Assembly (NCBI GenBank): GCA_020161695.1
Contig: JAIUOO010000002.1
Location: 248,001 to 312,000, forward strand
DNA length: 64,000 nucleotides
Direction of reading: 5' to 3'
From: Pseudomonadota bacterium
GTDB taxonomy: Bacteria; Pseudomonadota; Alphaproteobacteria; Rhizobiales; Phreatobacteraceae
Below, in pieces: positions 28,351-37,057 of this stretch. The translations under genes and the position numbers were made by a program. Numbering within the stretch: the stretch's first letter is position 1; every line of letters begins with the position of its first letter. Under the pieces are notes generated by a model. It was given only the letters and a program-made list of their open reading frames with translations, did not search any database and had not been told where the DNA came from.

Positions 28351-28809
28351 TTAAGCGAGATAGGACAGGGTGATCCAGTCGGCGACGAGCGCCGGCTTGT
28401 CCGACCCCTCGATCTCGACGGTCACGGTGTAGGTGGTCTGGTGCTGCTTGGGGCTCTTGGAATCGAGCGCCTTCAGCACGAAGCGGCCGCGGATCTTCGC
28501 GCCGGAGCGCACCGGCGAGACCATGCGCAGCTTGTCGAACCCGTAGTTCACGCCCATGGCGCGATCCTTGATGTCGGGCAGCGCGTCATAGGCCATGGCC
28601 GAGAGCATCGAGACGGTCAGGAAGCCGTGGGCGATGGTGCCGCCGAACGGCGTCGCCTTGGCCTTCACCGGGTCGATGTGGATGAACTGGTGGTCGTGAG
28701 TGATGTCGGCGAAGGCGTCGATGGCTGCCTGCGGAATGTCGATCCACTTCGACAGGCCGACCTCCTGTCCGACCTTGCCCGCCAGTTCCTCGATGGTAAC
28801 GGTCGCCAT
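28351..28809 (-). CDS. MaoC-like (R)-enoyl-CoA hydratase
   Basis: A 152-residue hotdog hydratase. The hydratase-2 motif is seen as ITHDHQFIHIDPVKAKATPF followed by GGTIAHGFLTVSML, with the catalytic Asp and His of the D-x4-H pattern in DHQFIH. It would hydrate trans-2-enoyl-CoA to (R)-3-hydroxyacyl-CoA, matching the MFE-type SDR that follows. Full length for a single-hotdog member, acting as a homodimer. Confidence 0.9.
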   Translation of the reverse strand: MATVTIEELAGKVGQEVGLSKWIDIPQAAIDAFADITHDHQFIHIDPVKAKATPFGGTIAHGFLTVSMLSAMAYDALPDIKDRAMGVNYGFDKLRMVSPVRSGAKIRGRFVLKALDSKSPKQHQTTYTVTVEIEGSDKPALVADWITLSYLA

Positions 28810-28833
28810 GGGTGAAAAGCTCCGGTTCTTGGA

Positions 28834-29970
28834 TCAGAAGCCGCGCGCCAGCGCGACGCGGTCGGCGTGGAAATCGGCATCGCCGTAGAGGGACGACGCC
28901 ACCTGCATCCGCTTCATGAACAGGCCGATGTCGATGGCGTCGGTCATGCCGATGCCGCCGTGCATCTGCACCGCCTCCTGCGCGGCGAGGCGCGCGACGG
29001 ACGAGGCCTTGGACTTGGCGACGGAGACGGCGAGCGAGGCCTTGTCGGCATCCGCGTCGAGCGCCTGCAGGGCCGAGAGCACGGCGGATCTCGCCAACTC
29101 GACCTCGCAGAACAGATGCGCGGCGCGGTGCTGCAGCGCCTGGAAGGCGCCGATTGTGCGGCCGAACTGCTTGCGCTCCTTGAGGTAGTCCACTGTGCGG
29201 GCAAAGCTCTCCTGTGCGTTTCCAGAGAGCTCGGCGGCAAGGCCCGCGCGGCCCGCGCCGAGCACGATCTCCAGAAGAGCGAGGCCGTCATCGACCTCGC
29301 CGACCACATCGTCGGAAGTTACCTGGACGCCGTCAAAGGCCAGTTCTGCTGCACTGCGGGAGTCCAGAGTCGAAAGCCGTTCGGAGGCAAGCCCGCCGGC
29401 CCTGGGATCGACCAGGAACAGGCTGATGCCGCCCTTCTCTCCGGCAGTGCCGCCCGTGCGCGCGGCGACGAGAATGGCATCGGCGGCATGGCCGTCGACG
29501 ACATAGGTCTTCCGGCCCGACAGCTTGAAACCGTTGCCGGAGCGCTCGGCCGTCATCGCAGTGCCGGCGGGGTCGTGGCGGCGGCCCTCGTCGATGGCGG
29601 TCGCAATGACCGCCTCGCCCGCGACGATTGCGGGGAGCCAGCGCTGCTTCTGCGCGGGCGTGCCCGCGCGCGAAAGCGCCGTCGCCGCCATCATCGCCGT
29701 GGACAGGAACGGCGAGGCAGTGAGCGTGCGGCCCATTTCCTCGCAGATGACGCCGGCGCCGACAAAGCCGAAGCCAAGGCCGCCCTGATCCTCCGGCACC
29801 AGCACGCCGGTCCAGCCCATCTCGGCCATCTGGCGCCACAGGTCGCGGTCGAAGCCATCAGCGACCTTCCCGTCGCGAATCTTCCGCAGCGCCGCCACCG
29901 GCGCCTTCTCCTGGACGAAGCCCTTGGCCGCGTCCTGGAGCATCGTCTGATCGTCGTTCAGAACCAGCAT
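28834..29970 (-). CDS. Acyl-CoA dehydrogenase, probable non-catalytic-type (beta) subunit of a pair
   Basis: A 378-residue FAD acyl-CoA dehydrogenase-fold protein. The C-terminal region reads EAVQMHGGIGMTDAIDIG followed by MQVASSLYGDADFHADRVAL; where catalytic members have the base Glu in a Tyr-Glu-Gly-Thr motif, this one has LYGDADFH. It lies eight bases from a second acyl-CoA dehydrogenase gene that does have the Glu. Paired genes of this kind (PimC/PimD, and FadE pairs of actinobacterial steroid catabolism) encode heteromeric enzymes. I infer the same here; the alternative is a base at another position as in long-chain or isovaleryl enzymes. Confidence 0.87.
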   Translation of the reverse strand: MLVLNDDQTMLQDAAKGFVQEKAPVAALRKIRDGKVADGFDRDLWRQMAEMGWTGVLVPEDQGGLGFGFVGAGVICEEMGRTLTASPFLSTAMMAATALSRAGTPAQKQRWLPAIVAGEAVIATAIDEGRRHDPAGTAMTAERSGNGFKLSGRKTYVVDGHAADAILVAARTGGTAGEKGGISLFLVDPRAGGLASERLSTLDSRSAAELAFDGVQVTSDDVVGEVDDGLALLEIVLGAGRAGLAAELSGNAQESFARTVDYLKERKQFGRTIGAFQALQHRAAHLFCEVELARSAVLSALQALDADADKASLAVSVAKSKASSVARLAAQEAVQMHGGIGMTDAIDIGLFMKRMQVASSLYGDADFHADRVALARGF

Positions 29971-29977
29971 GGCGGCC

Positions 29978-31168
29978 TCACGCGGACGGCAGTTGCAGGA
30001 GGCGCTTGGCGACGATGTCGAGCATCACCTCCGACGTGCCGCCCTCGATCGAATTGGCCTTGGTGCGCAGCCAGCCGCGCGGCAGTTCGCCGTCATTGGT
30101 GCGCGCGCCCTCCCATTCGAGGCCGGAGGAGCCCGCGGCGCGCATCATCAGCTCGTATCGCCGCTTGTTGAGCTCCGTGCCGTAATATTTGAGCACCGAG
30201 GACTTGTCGCCGACACCCTTGCCGCCGGACGCCGCCTCATCCTTGTAGCGGGCCATGGTCGAGGCGAAGGCGAGCGCGTCGACCTCCGCGCGCGCGGCAT
30301 CCGCGCGCAGGAAGGGATCGGCCAGCCGACCCGCCTCGTCCGTGCCGATCTCGCTCGCCGCGAGCTGGCCCGGCGAACGGCCGCCGAGCAGCCCGCCGCC
30401 ACCGCCGCCGATCATCTCGCGCTCGTGGGTCAGCAGGTACTTGGCAATGTCCCAGCCGCGGTTGAGCGTGCCGACGAGGTTCGCCTTCGGCACCTTCACG
30501 TCGTCGAAGAAGGTCTCGCAGAACGGCGACTTGCCGGAGATCAGCAGGATCGGCTTGGTCGAGACGCCCGGCCAGGTCATGTCGAACAGGATGAAGGAAA
30601 TGCCGAGATGCTTGGGCGCGGAGAAATCCGTACGCACCAGGCAGAAGATCATGTCGGCCTTGTCGGCGTAGCTCGTCCATATCTTCGAGCCGGTGACGGC
30701 GAAATGGTCGCCGGCATCGTCGGCGCGGGTCTGGAGCGAGGCGAGGTCGGAGCCGGCATTGGGCTCGGAATAGCCCTGGCACCAGCGGATCTCGCCGCGC
30801 GCGATGCGCGGCAGATGTTCCTTCTTCTGCTCCTCGGAGCCGAAGGCCAGCAGCGCGGGGCCGAGCATCCAGATGCCGAAGCTCTCCAGCGGCGAGCGCG
30901 CCTTGATGCGCGCCATCTCCTCCTTGAGAACCTTGACCTCCTCGTGGGACAGGCCGCCGCCACCATAGGCCTTGGGCCAGGCGGGAACGGTCCAGCCGCG
31001 CGCGGCCATGCGCTCCATCCAGACCTTCTGGGCCTCGGATTTGAACACCCAGTTGCGGCCGCCCCAGCAGATGTCCTCGTCGCCGCGCACGGGCACGCGC
31101 ATCTCGGCCGGACAATTGGCATCGAGCCATGCACGGGTGTCCCGCCGGAAGGCCTCCAGCGCGTCCAT
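29978..31168 (-). CDS. Acyl-CoA dehydrogenase, probable catalytic (alpha) subunit, PimC-like
   Basis: A 396-residue acyl-CoA dehydrogenase. It shows WCQGYSEPNAGSDLASLQTR and GSKIWTSYADKADMIFCLV in the FAD/substrate region and SIEGGTSEVMLDIVAKRLL at the C-terminus, with the expected catalytic Glu. An ATG at 31174 exists, but the GGGAGG ribosome-binding site is directly against it, so the ATG at 31168 (MDALEAFRRDTRAWL) with a six-base spacing is preferred. First gene of the long minus-strand operon; the adjacent dehydrogenase is its likely partner. Confidence 0.89.
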   Translation of the reverse strand: MDALEAFRRDTRAWLDANCPAEMRVPVRGDEDICWGGRNWVFKSEAQKVWMERMAARGWTVPAWPKAYGGGGLSHEEVKVLKEEMARIKARSPLESFGIWMLGPALLAFGSEEQKKEHLPRIARGEIRWCQGYSEPNAGSDLASLQTRADDAGDHFAVTGSKIWTSYADKADMIFCLVRTDFSAPKHLGISFILFDMTWPGVSTKPILLISGKSPFCETFFDDVKVPKANLVGTLNRGWDIAKYLLTHEREMIGGGGGGLLGGRSPGQLAASEIGTDEAGRLADPFLRADAARAEVDALAFASTMARYKDEAASGGKGVGDKSSVLKYYGTELNKRRYELMMRAAGSSGLEWEGARTNDGELPRGWLRTKANSIEGGTSEVMLDIVAKRLLQLPSA

Positions 31169-31219
31169 CGGCATCCTCCCAGATCGCCGGCATTTCGATG
31201 GCCGGCCACATTTCGTTCG

Positions 31220-31249
31220 TTGACGTCCCCTCGGACACGGGGACATACT
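31220..31249 (+). promoter_or_regulatory. Candidate sigma-70-type promoter for the CoA ligase operon
   Basis: TTGACG at 31220-31225 and CATACT at 31244-31249 are separated by 18 bases, about 160 bases before the ligase ATG. The -10-like element lies inside the palindrome at 31243-31260, so a repressor bound there would block it. Reading promoters from sequence alone is uncertain. Confidence 0.35.
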
Positions 31250-31260
31250 CAAGAGTATGT
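31243..31260. promoter_or_regulatory. Perfect operator-like palindrome in the divergent promoter region
   Basis: ACATACTC, two bases AA, GAGTATGT: perfect 8-bp arms in the 241-base gap between the acyl-CoA dehydrogenase operon (minus) and the CoA ligase-TetR operon (plus). The 18-base size is typical of TetR-family operators, and a TetR gene is the second gene of the ligase operon. A weaker dyad GTCCCC/GGGGAC (31225-31230 and 31239-31244) overlaps it. Confidence 0.55.
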
Positions 31261-31409
31261 TCGGGCCTCCGGCCGTTGTCGAGCCCCTATGTCCGGGATC
31301 GCGCCGTTTTCGGCGTCCGTCTTCCGGCCGATGGGCAGCAACGTCCGAGGCACCGTAAAGCCAATGAGAAAGCGCCGCCCAAGGCGCATGACTTCGGGAG
31401 GATGCCGCC

Positions 31410-33050
31410 ATGCTGCGCGGTCTGATGATGGATACGCCGCTGAACGTCTCGGCAGCGCTGGAATATGGCGCCGAGATGCACCCGGATGGCGCGATCGTCT
31501 CGGCGACTATCGAGGGCGGCACCCACCGCACCACCTATGCCGAGACGCTGCCGCGCGTCGCCCGGCTCGCCCATGCGCTGAAGGCTCTCGGCGTGAAGGA
31601 AGGCGACCGCGTCGCCACGCTCGCCTGGAACGGCTACCGCCATTTCGAGCTCTACTATGCCGTCGGCGGCATCGGGGCGGTGTGCCACACGATCAACCCG
31701 CGCCTGTTCCCGGAGCAACTCGTCTACATCGTCAATCACGCGAAGGACCGCGTGCTGTTCTTCGACATCAACCTCGCCCCCCTCATCGCGAAGATGCGGG
31801 CGCACTGGCCGAAGGACATGATCTACGTCGCCATGTGCGACAAGGCCCATCTGCCGGCCGGCGAAGGGCTCGAGGGCATCCACGCCTACGAGGACCTGCT
31901 TGCCGGCCAGCCGACGGCCTACGCCTGGCCGAAGATCGACGAGAATGCCGGTGTCTCGCTCTGCTACACGTCGGGCACGACCGGCGAGCCGAAGGGCGCG
32001 CTCTATTCGCAGCGCTCGGTCATGCTGCATGCGCTGTTCACGCTGACCGCCGGCATGGAGAGCCTCAAGACCGGCCGCACCGTGCTGCCCGTCGTGCCGC
32101 TGTTCCACGTCAACGCCTGGGGTCTGCCCTATACGGCGCCGATCGTCGGGCTCAACCTGATCATGCCCGGCGTCAAGCTCGACGGCCCCAACCTCTACGA
32201 CCTCCTGGAGAACGAGAACGTGTTCTCGTCCTGGGGCGTGCCGACCGTCTGGATGGGCTTGCTGCAGGAGATCCAGAAGCGTGGCCGCAAGCCGTCCATG
32301 CTCGGCGAGGTGATCATCGGCGGCTCGGCCGCGCCGCGCGCCATGATCGAGGCCTTCGAGACGATGGATATCGGCGTCATCCATGGCTGGGGCATGACCG
32401 AGATGAGCCCGGTGGGTACGCTCGGCGTGCTCGCCACCAAGGACCGCGGCAAGCCCCTGCAGGAGCGCATCGACCTGAAGGGCCGGCAGGGCCGGCGCAT
32501 GTTCGGCGTCGAACTGAAGATCGTCGACGAGGGTGGCCACCGCCTGCCCCATGACGGCGAGGCCTCCGGCGAGCTCTTCGTGCGCGGACCCGGCATCATC
32601 TCGGGCTATTACGAGAACGCCGATGCCAGCGCCCGCGCCTTCGACGCGGACGGCTGGTTCGGCACCGGCGACGTCGCCAAGATCACCCCGGACGGCTACC
32701 TGATCATCGTTGACCGCACCAAGGACCTCGTGAAGTCCGGCGGCGAGTGGATTTCCTCGATCGATGTCGAGAATGCCGCCATGGCGCATCCGGGCATCGC
32801 GGCCTGCGCCGTGATCGGCGTGCCGCACCCGAAATGGCAGGAGCGGCCCCTGATGATCGCGGTGAAGGCAGCCGGTGCCGATCCGAAGCCCGAGGAGGTC
32901 ATGGCGACGCTGGAAAAGGCCATCGCCAAGTGGCAGCTGCCCGACGACATCGTCTTCGTCGAGCAATTGCCGCTGACCGCCACCGGCAAGATCTCGAAAC
33001 TGACGCTGCGCAAGCAGTTCGCCGACCATCCGCTGCCGGATGCCGAGTGA
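31410..33050 (+). CDS. Fatty-acid/long-chain acyl-CoA ligase
   Basis: A 546-residue ANL-superfamily acid-CoA ligase that activates a carboxylic acid with ATP and CoA. The P-loop is YTSGTTGEPKG, A5-type motif GWGMTEMSP, the hinge region GWFGTGDVAKITPDGYL and DRTKDLVKSGGEWIS, and the catalytic Lys in TATGKISKLTLRKQF. The whole enzyme is intact. A GGGAGGAT ribosome-binding site precedes the ATG. It is the first gene of a two-gene operon with a TetR regulator and is divergent from the beta-oxidation/Liv operon, so it probably activates the acid imported by that transporter. Confidence 0.92.
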   Translation: MLRGLMMDTPLNVSAALEYGAEMHPDGAIVSATIEGGTHRTTYAETLPRVARLAHALKALGVKEGDRVATLAWNGYRHFELYYAVGGIGAVCHTINPRLFPEQLVYIVNHAKDRVLFFDINLAPLIAKMRAHWPKDMIYVAMCDKAHLPAGEGLEGIHAYEDLLAGQPTAYAWPKIDENAGVSLCYTSGTTGEPKGALYSQRSVMLHALFTLTAGMESLKTGRTVLPVVPLFHVNAWGLPYTAPIVGLNLIMPGVKLDGPNLYDLLENENVFSSWGVPTVWMGLLQEIQKRGRKPSMLGEVIIGGSAAPRAMIEAFETMDIGVIHGWGMTEMSPVGTLGVLATKDRGKPLQERIDLKGRQGRRMFGVELKIVDEGGHRLPHDGEASGELFVRGPGIISGYYENADASARAFDADGWFGTGDVAKITPDGYLIIVDRTKDLVKSGGEWISSIDVENAAMAHPGIAACAVIGVPHPKWQERPLMIAVKAAGADPKPEEVMATLEKAIAKWQLPDDIVFVEQLPLTATGKISKLTLRKQFADHPLPDAE

Positions 33051-33051
33051 C

Positions 33052-33681
33052 ATGGCCGCGACGGCTTTCAGCGATGTCGCGTCGATAGACCGCCGCGAGG
33101 AGGTTCTCGCGGCGGCGGCCGAGTGCTTCATGCGGCGCGGCTACGAGGCGACGTCGATGGACGACGTCGCCGAGGCGCTCGGCGCCACGAAGGGGCGCGT
33201 CTATCACCATTTCCGCTCCAAGCCCGAGCTGTTCTTCGAGGTCTATCGCCGCGCCATGGCGATCCTCGTGAACGGCGCGGCAGCGGCAGAGGAGGGCGGC
33301 GGCAGCGCCGCCGAACGCCTCGAGCGGGTTTCGCGCATCCACGTCCTCTCGATGATGGAGACGCAAACCTTCCAGCGCTCGCTCACGCTTGGCGCCGACC
33401 TCTACCGCTTCGGCAATGCCGGCGTGCACAAGGCCGTGCTGGAGGAACTGATGGACATTCGCCGGTCCTACGAGGACGTGTTCCGGCGGCTGTTCGCCGA
33501 GGGCAATGCCGACGGCTCGCTTGGGCCGCTCGATCCCTCGCTCGCTATGCGCACGGTGCTCGGCGCGCTCAACTGGGTGGCGATCTGGTATTCGCCGCAG
33601 CCCGGCGAGACGCGCGCGCATCGCGAGCGGCTGGCCGAGGACATCGCCACGCAGGTGCTGGGCGGCTATCTGGCCGGGTAA
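33052..33681 (+). CDS. TetR-family regulator of the adjacent acyl-CoA genes
   Basis: A 209-residue TetR-type repressor. The N-terminal helix-turn-helix is EEVLAAAAECFMRRGYEATS followed by MDDVAEALGATKGRVYHHF. The C-terminal ligand domain is all-helical and not assignable to a specific inducer; in catabolic clusters the inducer is usually an acyl-CoA. Its ATG lies one base past the ligase stop; an alternative ATG at 33040 would overlap the ligase. It most likely controls the divergent promoters at 31169-31409. Confidence 0.88.
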   Translation: MAATAFSDVASIDRREEVLAAAAECFMRRGYEATSMDDVAEALGATKGRVYHHFRSKPELFFEVYRRAMAILVNGAAAAEEGGGSAAERLERVSRIHVLSMMETQTFQRSLTLGADLYRFGNAGVHKAVLEELMDIRRSYEDVFRRLFAEGNADGSLGPLDPSLAMRTVLGALNWVAIWYSPQPGETRAHRERLAEDIATQVLGGYLAG

Positions 33682-33710
33682 GCGCAGGGCTCGCATGCGG
33701 TGACCTTGTC

Positions 33711-33741
33711 GCTCACCTCTCCCCGGCGGGGAGAGGTGAGC
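33711..33741. terminator. Long hairpin after the TetR gene, also a likely dispersed repeat
   Basis: GCTCACCTCTCCCC, loop GGC, GGGGAGAGGTGAGC: perfect 14-bp arms. It lies 30 bases past the TetR stop and in a convergent gap before the HugZ-family gene. There is no T-run. Palindromes of this CTCTCCCC-GGGGAGAG type are frequent intergenic elements in Hyphomicrobiales genomes, so it may be both a repeat and a bidirectional terminator. Confidence 0.65.
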
Positions 33742-33789
33742 AACTCAAGCCACCAATTCATTCGATAAGGGCGTTCAGCCTTCCTTGCC

Positions 33790-34620
33790 TTACGCCGCCT
33801 TCGCCCGCGCCTCGCGCACCATCTGCACCAGCGTCTTGTGCAGCATCTCGCCCGATGTCACGCGATGGGGAAACAGGATGCGCGCCGTGCGGTCGCCGGC
33901 CATGAGGTCGAAGCCCTCGGGATCGGCGCCGGTCATCCGCCACGGCCCCGGCTCCTCCTTCGCCAGGACGGTCGCATAGATGGACACGGCGTCCGCGTGA
34001 TCCTCGTTCATATGCGCGATGGCGCCGGCCTCGGAGGCGATCAGCCCTTCGGCATCGGCGACGTCGATCAGGAGGTCGGAGCCGGCGAGGTCGGCCGCGC
34101 GGGCGAAGCCACCGTTGAGATGCGCCGAGGCGACCGACATGCGGAAAATGCCGAAGTCCGGGAAGTCGATGTAGATCTGCGCCTTGGGGTGACGGGCGAG
34201 GAACCGCGCCTTCAGTCGCGAGCGTTCCGCCGCGTCCTCGACGCGCGCGAAAGTGCCGAGCACGGTGAGGCGGGGATGGGCCTGCGGGTCGCCCTTGCCG
34301 AGCCGGGCGAGGAGGACGGAGGCGCGCGCATCGGCGGCAAGGTTCGCCGTGTGGCTGGCGAGCTTCGAGATCAGGATGAGGGGCGAGCCGTCCGTGTCGG
34401 TCGCGACATTGGCGAGCGTCGTCACGGGGTGGCCGGTGTTGCGGTCGAGCGTGCCGAGCGCGCCGGTGCGGATCGACCGGAGGATATCGCGGCCCCATTC
34501 CACCGGCTTGAAATCCTCGGGTTGGCGGGCGTTTTCGGGGATGTTGCCGGGCATCGCTCCTGGCAGGGCGTCGGCTTTTGCGGCTTCGTCGGTCATGCTG
34601 GTCTCCATGGCGCGGACCAT
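33790..34620 (-). CDS. HugZ-family (FMN/heme-binding split-barrel) protein with DUF2470 tail
   Basis: A 276-residue protein of the pyridoxamine-phosphate-oxidase-like split barrel. The barrel starts DILRSIRTGALGTLDRNTG and continues with PLILISKLASHTANLAAD; the C-terminal DUF2470 domain has EAGAIAHMNEDHADAVSIYA. HugZ relatives bind or degrade heme; others reduce flavins, so the exact reaction is open. Several in-frame ATGs exist (34620, 34608, 34596); the region before EWGRDILRS is poorly conserved in such proteins, so the start is uncertain by up to eight residues. Divergent from hisD. Confidence 0.84.
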   Translation of the reverse strand: MVRAMETSMTDEAAKADALPGAMPGNIPENARQPEDFKPVEWGRDILRSIRTGALGTLDRNTGHPVTTLANVATDTDGSPLILISKLASHTANLAADARASVLLARLGKGDPQAHPRLTVLGTFARVEDAAERSRLKARFLARHPKAQIYIDFPDFGIFRMSVASAHLNGGFARAADLAGSDLLIDVADAEGLIASEAGAIAHMNEDHADAVSIYATVLAKEEPGPWRMTGADPEGFDLMAGDRTARILFPHRVTSGEMLHKTLVQMVREARAKAA

Positions 34621-34752
34621 GATCGCCGGCCGGCATCAACGCAAGGCATCAAGGGTGCAGGCCGGCGCTGCCCCGCCCGCTCTTGCCGAACCGCCGTTCC
34701 GCCGCCACGATGAATGGGTCGGACGATGCGCCAACCCGCACGGGCTTGACGA

Positions 34753-34767
34753 GGGACGGACCGTCCC
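34753..34767. promoter_or_regulatory. Dyad upstream of hisD
   Basis: GGGACGG-A-CCGTCCC, perfect 7-bp arms, ends 31 bases before the hisD ATG. A TTGACG lies directly upstream (34746-34751). Possible operator or leader hairpin; no leader peptide rich in His is visible. Confidence 0.35.
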
Positions 34768-34798
34768 GCATGGCTCGCCTCCAACGAGGATAACCGCC

Positions 34799-36094
34799 AT
34801 GCCGCTTCGCCTCTCGACCCGCTCCGGCGATTTTCCCGAGCGCTTCGCCGAGCTTCTCGCCATGAAGCGCGAGGTGTCGGAGGAAGTGACGCAGGTCGTC
34901 AAGGCCATCGGCGCCGAGGTGCGGGCGCGCGGCGATGCGGCCCTGATCGACTTCACCGCGAAATTCGACCGCCTGACGCTCACGCCCGAGACCCTCGGGG
35001 TCTCGGCGGACGAGATCGCCGCCGCAGTGAAGGCCTGCGACGCCCGGACCCTCGATGCGCTGAAACTGGCGGCGGACCGCATCCGCGCCTATCACGAGCG
35101 CCAGAAGCCGAGGGACGACCGTTTCACCGACGCGCTCGGCGTCGAGCTCGGCTATCGGTGGACGGCCATCGAGGCCGTCGGCCTCTACGTGCCCGGCGGC
35201 ACGGCGGCCTATCCCTCGTCGGTGCTGATGAACGCCATTCCGGCCAAGGTCGCCGGCTGTCCGCGCATCGTCATGGTGGTGCCCGCGCCCGGCGGCGTCT
35301 TGAACCCGCTGGTGCTGGCGGCGGCCGAGCTCGCCGGCGTCGACGAGATCTACCGGATCGGCGGCGCGCAGGCGATCTACGCCCTCGCCCATGGGACGGA
35401 GACCATCCGCCCCGTCGCCAAGATCATGGGGCCCGGCAATGCCTATGTCGCCGCCGCCAAGCGGGAGGTGTTCGGCACGGTCGGCATCGACATGATCGCC
35501 GGCCCCTCGGAGGTGCTTGTGATCGCCGACGGCACGGCCAATCCCGACTGGATCGCGGCCGATCTTCTGGCTCAGGCCGAGCACGACACCGCCGCCCAGT
35601 CCCTCGTCATCACCGACGATCCTGCGCTCGGCGACGCTGTCGCCGCGGCGGTCGAGCGGCAGCTGACCACCCTCCCCCGCGCCGATATCGCGGGCGCGAG
35701 CTGGCGCGACTATGGCGCAATCATCGAGGTGGCGGAGCTCGGCCAATCCGTGGCGCTCGCGGATCGTATCGCCGCCGAGCACCTGGAGATCATCACAGCC
35801 GATCCCGAACCGCTGGCGGCGAGCATCCGCAATGCCGGCGCCATCTTCCTCGGCGGTCACACGCCGGAAGCCATCGGCGACTATGTCGGCGGCTCCAATC
35901 ACGTGCTGCCGACAGCCCGCTCCGCGCGGTTTTCATCCGGCCTCGGCGTGCTCGACTACATGAAGCGCACGTCGCTGTTGAAATGCGGCCCTGACCAGCT
36001 CCGGGCTCTTGGACCTGCGGCCATCGCGCTCGGCGAGGCGGAAGGGCTTCAGGCCCATTCGCGTTCCGTCGCCATCCGCATGAACGCCGGGTGA
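34799..36094 (+). CDS. hisD: Histidinol dehydrogenase
   Basis: A 431-residue Zn-dependent enzyme that oxidises L-histidinol to histidine in two NAD-dependent steps, the last reactions of histidine biosynthesis. Family motifs seen are [51 protein letters not shown], the metal ligands in [13 protein letters not shown] and HLEIITADP, and the C-terminal [19 protein letters not shown]. The ATG at 34799 has an upstream GAGGA and gives normal length. It heads a run with UPF0262 and a phosphatase gene that is conserved in Alphaproteobacteria. Confidence 0.95.
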   Translation: MPLRLSTRSGDFPERFAELLAMKREVSEEVTQVVKAIGAEVRARGDAALIDFTAKFDRLTLTPETLGVSADEIAAAVKACDARTLDALKLAADRIRAYHERQKPRDDRFTDALGVELGYRWTAIEAVGLYVPGGTAAYPSSVLMNAIPAKVAGCPRIVMVVPAPGGVLNPLVLAAAELAGVDEIYRIGGAQAIYALAHGTETIRPVAKIMGPGNAYVAAAKREVFGTVGIDMIAGPSEVLVIADGTANPDWIAADLLAQAEHDTAAQSLVITDDPALGDAVAAAVERQLTTLPRADIAGASWRDYGAIIEVAELGQSVALADRIAAEHLEIITADPEPLAASIRNAGAIFLGGHTPEAIGDYVGGSNHVLPTARSARFSSGLGVLDYMKRTSLLKCGPDQLRALGPAAIALGEAEGLQAHSRSVAIRMNAG

Positions 36095-36098
36095 TGCC

Positions 36099-36584
36099 AT
36101 GAACAGCGCGCCGAAGACCGGCAGGCGCCTCGTCGCCGTCACCATCGACGAAGCCTCGATCGGCCGCTCCTCGGCCGATATCGAACATGAGCGCGCCATC
36201 GCCATCTACGACCTGATCGAGGAAAATGCCTTCTGCCCGGTCGGTTTCGAGGATGGCCCGTTCACGCTCGCCATCTCGCTGGTCGAAGGCAAGCTGATGC
36301 TCGACATCAAGCACGAGGACGGCCGGCAGGTGGTGACCCATATCCTGTCGCTGACCCCGTTCCGGCGGATCGTGAAGGACTATTTCCTGATCTGCGACAG
36401 CTATTACGACGCCATCCGCACCGCGACGCCAGCGCAGATCGAGACCATCGACATGGCCCGGCGCGGCCTGCACAACGAGGGCTCCGAGACGCTCAAGGAG
36501 CGCCTGAAGGACAAGATCGACCTCGACTTCGACACGGCGCGACGGCTGTTCACGCTGATCTCGGTCCTGCACTGGAAGGGCTGA
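36099..36584 (+). CDS. UPF0262 family protein
   Basis: A 161-residue conserved alphaproteobacterial protein of unknown function. It is recognised by [20 protein letters not shown] and by [20 protein letters not shown]. No catalytic motif or membrane segment is visible. It starts four bases after hisD and ends one base before the GTG of the phosphatase gene, the usual order in this class, so co-transcription with histidine biosynthesis is likely but does not define its job. Confidence 0.88.
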   Translation: MNSAPKTGRRLVAVTIDEASIGRSSADIEHERAIAIYDLIEENAFCPVGFEDGPFTLAISLVEGKLMLDIKHEDGRQVVTHILSLTPFRRIVKDYFLICDSYYDAIRTATPAQIETIDMARRGLHNEGSETLKERLKDKIDLDFDTARRLFTLISVLHWKG

Positions 36585-36585
36585 G

Positions 36586-37050
36586 GTGGTCTCCGATCGC
36601 CGCCGCAACCCCCAGGCCGTGCTGTTCGCCTGCACCATGAACCAGGTGCGCTCGCCCATGGCCGCGGCGATCATGAAGCACTTCTTCGGCAACCGCGTGT
36701 TCATCGAGAGCGCGGGCGTCCACAAGGGCGAGCACGATCCCTTCGTCGATGCGGTGATGGACGAGATCGGCATCGACACCCAGAAGACCCGGCCGAAGAC
36801 CATCGAGGAACTGGAGGAGTGGGAGGGCCTGAACTTCGACGTCGTGGTCACGCTCGCGCCAGATGCGCACCACAAGGCGCTGGATCTGACCCGCACGCTC
36901 GACATGGATGTCGAATACTGGCCGATGCCCGACCCGACCACCGCGCAGGGCTCGCGCGAACAGGTGCTCGACGCCTATCGGCAAGTGCGCGACATGCTGA
37001 TGCAGCGCATCCGGCAGCGGTTCCCCAAGACGGCGATGGGAAACGAGTAG
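36586..37050 (+). CDS. Low-molecular-weight protein-tyrosine-phosphatase-like protein
   Basis: A 154-residue protein with the LMW-PTPase/arsenate-reductase fold. The P-loop CTMNQVRSPM has the Cys-x5-Arg pattern (Cys16, Arg22), and the general-acid Asp would be in MPDPTTAQG. The start codon is GTG at 36586, one base after the UPF0262 stop. In relatives this gene stands between UPF0262 and infA/maf; here the block ends and a convergent nitronate monooxygenase follows. Whether it acts on phosphotyrosine or arsenate is not known; no ars genes are near. Confidence 0.85.
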   Translation: MVSDRRRNPQAVLFACTMNQVRSPMAAAIMKHFFGNRVFIESAGVHKGEHDPFVDAVMDEIGIDTQKTRPKTIEELEEWEGLNFDVVVTLAPDAHHKALDLTRTLDMDVEYWPMPDPTTAQGSREQVLDAYRQVRDMLMQRIRQRFPKTAMGNE

Positions 37051-37057
37051 GGCTCGC

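Noticed and set aside
31287..33131. A 614-residue antisense frame over the CoA ligase
   Set aside because: The composition is that of a reverse-frame shadow; the ligase on the plus strand has all ANL motifs.
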